Below, one piece after another: positions 7,264 to 8,773 of a DNA stretch of 8,773 nt (position 1 is the stretch's first letter; every line of letters starts with the position of its first letter). This DNA comes from Bacteroidota bacterium (lineage in GTDB: Bacteria; Bacteroidota; Bacteroidia; Cytophagales; Cyclobacteriaceae), in assembly GCA_023417065.1 (NCBI GenBank), contig JAEZGH010000226.1:1-8773 (forward strand). The letters are read 5' to 3'. Both the position numbers and the translations under genes were made by a program. The notes beneath the pieces were generated by a model. That model was not told the DNA's origin. It saw only the letters and a list, made by a program, of their open reading frames with translations, and made no database searches.

Positions 7264-8253
7264 TCAATTCAACCTCTTTATCACTGGTGAAAACCAAATT
7301 TGCAATAATGCATGCACGGTTTTCCGTAGTCGTTGCCTGATCGGATGGAAGGTCATCTTCAGTCGATCACCTGCTTTAAACGCCCACCAATTCCCGTTCG
7401 CGTAGCCCAACTCGCGCAATAAATGCCCGGCATAACGATCGAACAGGTAGCGTTGTTCCAGATCGAGTTTCTTCTTCCAGATCGCACCGGGCTTATCGCG
7501 AAGCGCATTCAAGCTTGCATCTCCGCTGCTTACCTGTTTGCGGCTGATATGGTATTCATCTGCAAGTCTCTCCACTTCACCCCCTTCAAGCTCCAGACCA
7601 CAAAATGCAAAAACCCGCTCCAATTCCTTCACAGGATCTTTTCGCAGTGCCTCGTACCTTATCTCCATATAACGTTGAGGTCCGAGTTGAGCACCGTACT
7701 TCCGCGCCTGGGTGACACATTGGAACCAGTTCGTGGCAGCTCCCTTGATCTCCCTGGCGCCAAAACCGATCCGCCTGCTGGCGCTCATCATGCTCACGGC
7801 CACTTCCCTTCCATCGCGTATGATGTGGATGAATCTCGCCCCCGGTAACGACCTGTCGATCACCGGCAGATGCTGGCTGTAATATGGATGCTTGTCGACG
7901 ATGTGTGTCGCGCCAGGATTCGTTCCCAGCACCTTTCCATAGAAACGGTCGAGGAGGTCCCTCAACAACGCATCAAATTGCTGACGATCGAAAAGCATGG
8001 GCATGCCCATGCTCCACTTCCCTTGCTCATGATGGGCAAGCTCCATTTCGTATTGTTCCACCCATGGCGCCATGTAGCGGGAAAAGATCGTGAGCTCTTT
8101 CGGTATGGATGCCACGGCCCTGTGTTCGGTGAGCATCCGCACCAACCAGGTGGTACCGCTGCGTGGCGCGCCGATCACGAACACGAATTGCTTGTCCAGC
8201 GCCTTAGGCATTTGGGCAAGATCGGGAACTGCCGTTGAACTCAGCGGATCCAT
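7264..8253 (-). CDS. PAPS-dependent sulfotransferase (Sulfotransfer family)
   Basis: The predicted protein has 329 residues, a usual length for bacterial sulfotransferases, which move a sulfuryl group from PAPS to a hydroxyl or amine. The 5'-phosphosulfate loop is textbook: FVIGAPRSGTTWL at residues 23-37. The 3'-phosphate-binding motif is also intact: FIHIIRDGREVAVSM at 141-155, with Arg146 and Ser154. The C-terminal 'KPGAIWKKKL' region near 254-263 is typical of the family. No signal peptide or membrane segment is seen, so it should act in the cytoplasm on a glycan or lipid-linked precursor before export. I chose the ATG at 8253, which overlaps the Wzt-like gene by 13 bases. A GTG at 8283 and an ATG at 8211 are alternatives, and the motif region begins soon after all three. 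The acceptor cannot be read from sequence, but the context points to a surface polysaccharide. Confidence 0.88.
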   Translation of the reverse strand: MDPLSSTAVPDLAQMPKALDKQFVFVIGAPRSGTTWLVRMLTEHRAVASIPKELTIFSRYMAPWVEQYEMELAHHEQGKWSMGMPMLFDRQQFDALLRDLLDRFYGKVLGTNPGATHIVDKHPYYSQHLPVIDRSLPGARFIHIIRDGREVAVSMMSASRRIGFGAREIKGAATNWFQCVTQARKYGAQLGPQRYMEIRYEALRKDPVKELERVFAFCGLELEGGEVERLADEYHISRKQVSSGDASLNALRDKPGAIWKKKLDLEQRYLFDRYAGHLLRELGYANGNWWAFKAGDRLKMTFHPIRQRLRKTVHALLQIWFSPVIKRLN

Positions 8254-8773
8254 GCTGTCTTGGGCCTCAATGCCCCATTCCACTGATTATACCAGGTTCC
8301 TTCGCGTGCACTTTCCTGCACTTCGAACTGAATAGCATCAGGCATATTCAGTACCCGATGGTTATGTCGAATGAAATTCAATGAGATCTTATAACCGCCA
8401 TCATTGAGCAGATCACCAGGAATGATGCAGGTGACCTTCAATATACCTTTATTCCATACTCGCTTTTCGCGCGTACTGACCTCCATATCAGAAATGAAAG
8501 CGAGCACATCAGTCTCGGTTCTTACCGCTAACCTGATATTGAGATCGTCATCTTCAATAGTGTGATTGTGCAGTTCGATCTCGATGCGCACCGGATCGGA
8601 GATGAAGAAGCTTCCGTCCTGGCGTTCGCTGATCGCCTTCACGCTCACCACATGGAATTCATCCGTGCCAGGTGCATCATCCTTTTCCCATCTCTGTTCG
8701 TGGGCATCGGGGGAGTAGTGGCGGACATATTCCGTGATCACTTCTTCAGTGGGGCCATCCTTGCGAATGGTCC
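8241..8773 (-). CDS. Wzt-type polysaccharide ABC exporter ATPase, C-terminal part with carbohydrate-binding domain (5' end outside window)
   Basis: The reading frame is open to the window edge, so the gene starts upstream and only about 177 C-terminal residues are visible. The first residues (TIRKDGPTEEVITEYVRHY) look like the end of the nucleotide-binding domain of O-antigen or teichoic-acid type exporters, where a G-x-P-x-E-V-I-x-x-Y segment closes the ATPase. The rest is beta-rich and matches the Wzt C-terminal domain pattern, including an 'IPGDLLNDGGYKISL' segment followed by a 'FEV' strand near the end. In characterised Wzt proteins this domain binds the finished or capped end of the glycan and licenses export through the Wzm channel at the inner membrane. 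The Walker motifs and a Wzm partner would lie upstream and cannot be seen. The gene ends 13 bases inside the following sulfotransferase gene, which suggests co-translation. Family call fairly sure; the glycan is unknown. Confidence 0.85.
   Translation of the reverse strand, partial: TIRKDGPTEEVITEYVRHYSPDAHEQRWEKDDAPGTDEFHVVSVKAISERQDGSFFISDPVRIEIELHNHTIEDDDLNIRLAVRTETDVLAFISDMEVSTREKRVWNKGILKVTCIIPGDLLNDGGYKISLNFIRHNHRVLNMPDAIQFEVQESAREGTWYNQWNGALRPKTAWIR

Noticed and set aside
1..8773. CRISPR array, tRNA or rRNA gene, insertion sequence
   Set aside because: I saw no regularly spaced repeats, no cloverleaf or rRNA-like stretch, and no transposase frame or terminal inverted repeats despite the mosaic composition.

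Overview
The window is a stretch of a cell-surface polysaccharide gene cluster. Every supported gene lies on the minus strand, so transcription runs from base 8773 down to base 1. Gaps are short (0 to about 170 bases), there are several overlapping or abutting gene ends, and no clear promoter or terminator is visible inside, so one long operon is likely. Both edges cut genes. Almost no start codon has a Shine-Dalgarno sequence in front of it. Together with the VioA/FdtB-like aminotransferase, this fits a member of the Bacteroidota, probably known from environmental or metagenomic DNA. That is an inference, because no marker gene is present.

Layout in transcription order: (1) the C-terminal part of a Wzt-type ABC exporter ATPase with its carbohydrate-binding domain, 8773-8241; (2) a PAPS-type sulfotransferase, 8253-7264; (3) a DegT/VioA-like sugar aminotransferase, 7170-6034; (4) an ATP-grasp ligase, 5991-4828; (5) a second, unrelated sulfotransferase-like protein, 4819-3857; (6) a class I SAM methyltransferase, 3820-2948; (7) a family 2 glycosyltransferase, 2909-1950; (8) a 173-base gap with two small hairpins; (9) a 116-residue epimerase that has lost its middle, 1776-1426; (10) a family 4 glycosyltransferase, 1429-221, coupled to it by an ATGA overlap; (11) the start of another family 2 glycosyltransferase, 220-1.

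Taken together, the genes could build and export a decorated glycan. The aminotransferase would make an amino sugar. The ATP-grasp enzyme could join an acyl or aminoacyl group to an amine. The glycosyltransferases would assemble the chain, and the sulfotransferases and methyltransferase would modify it or cap its end. The Wzt C-terminal domain would then recognise the finished chain for export. The individual families are well supported; the combined pathway is inference.

Three sequence-level signals stand out. First, base composition is mosaic: the ends are GC-rich, the middle (about 2.3-6.3 kb) is AT-richer, and the changes fall inside two genes. Second, the tetramer GATC occurs roughly four times more often than chance. 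Third, the epimerase appears to be an in-frame internal deletion whose start, stop and coupling to the next gene are all preserved.
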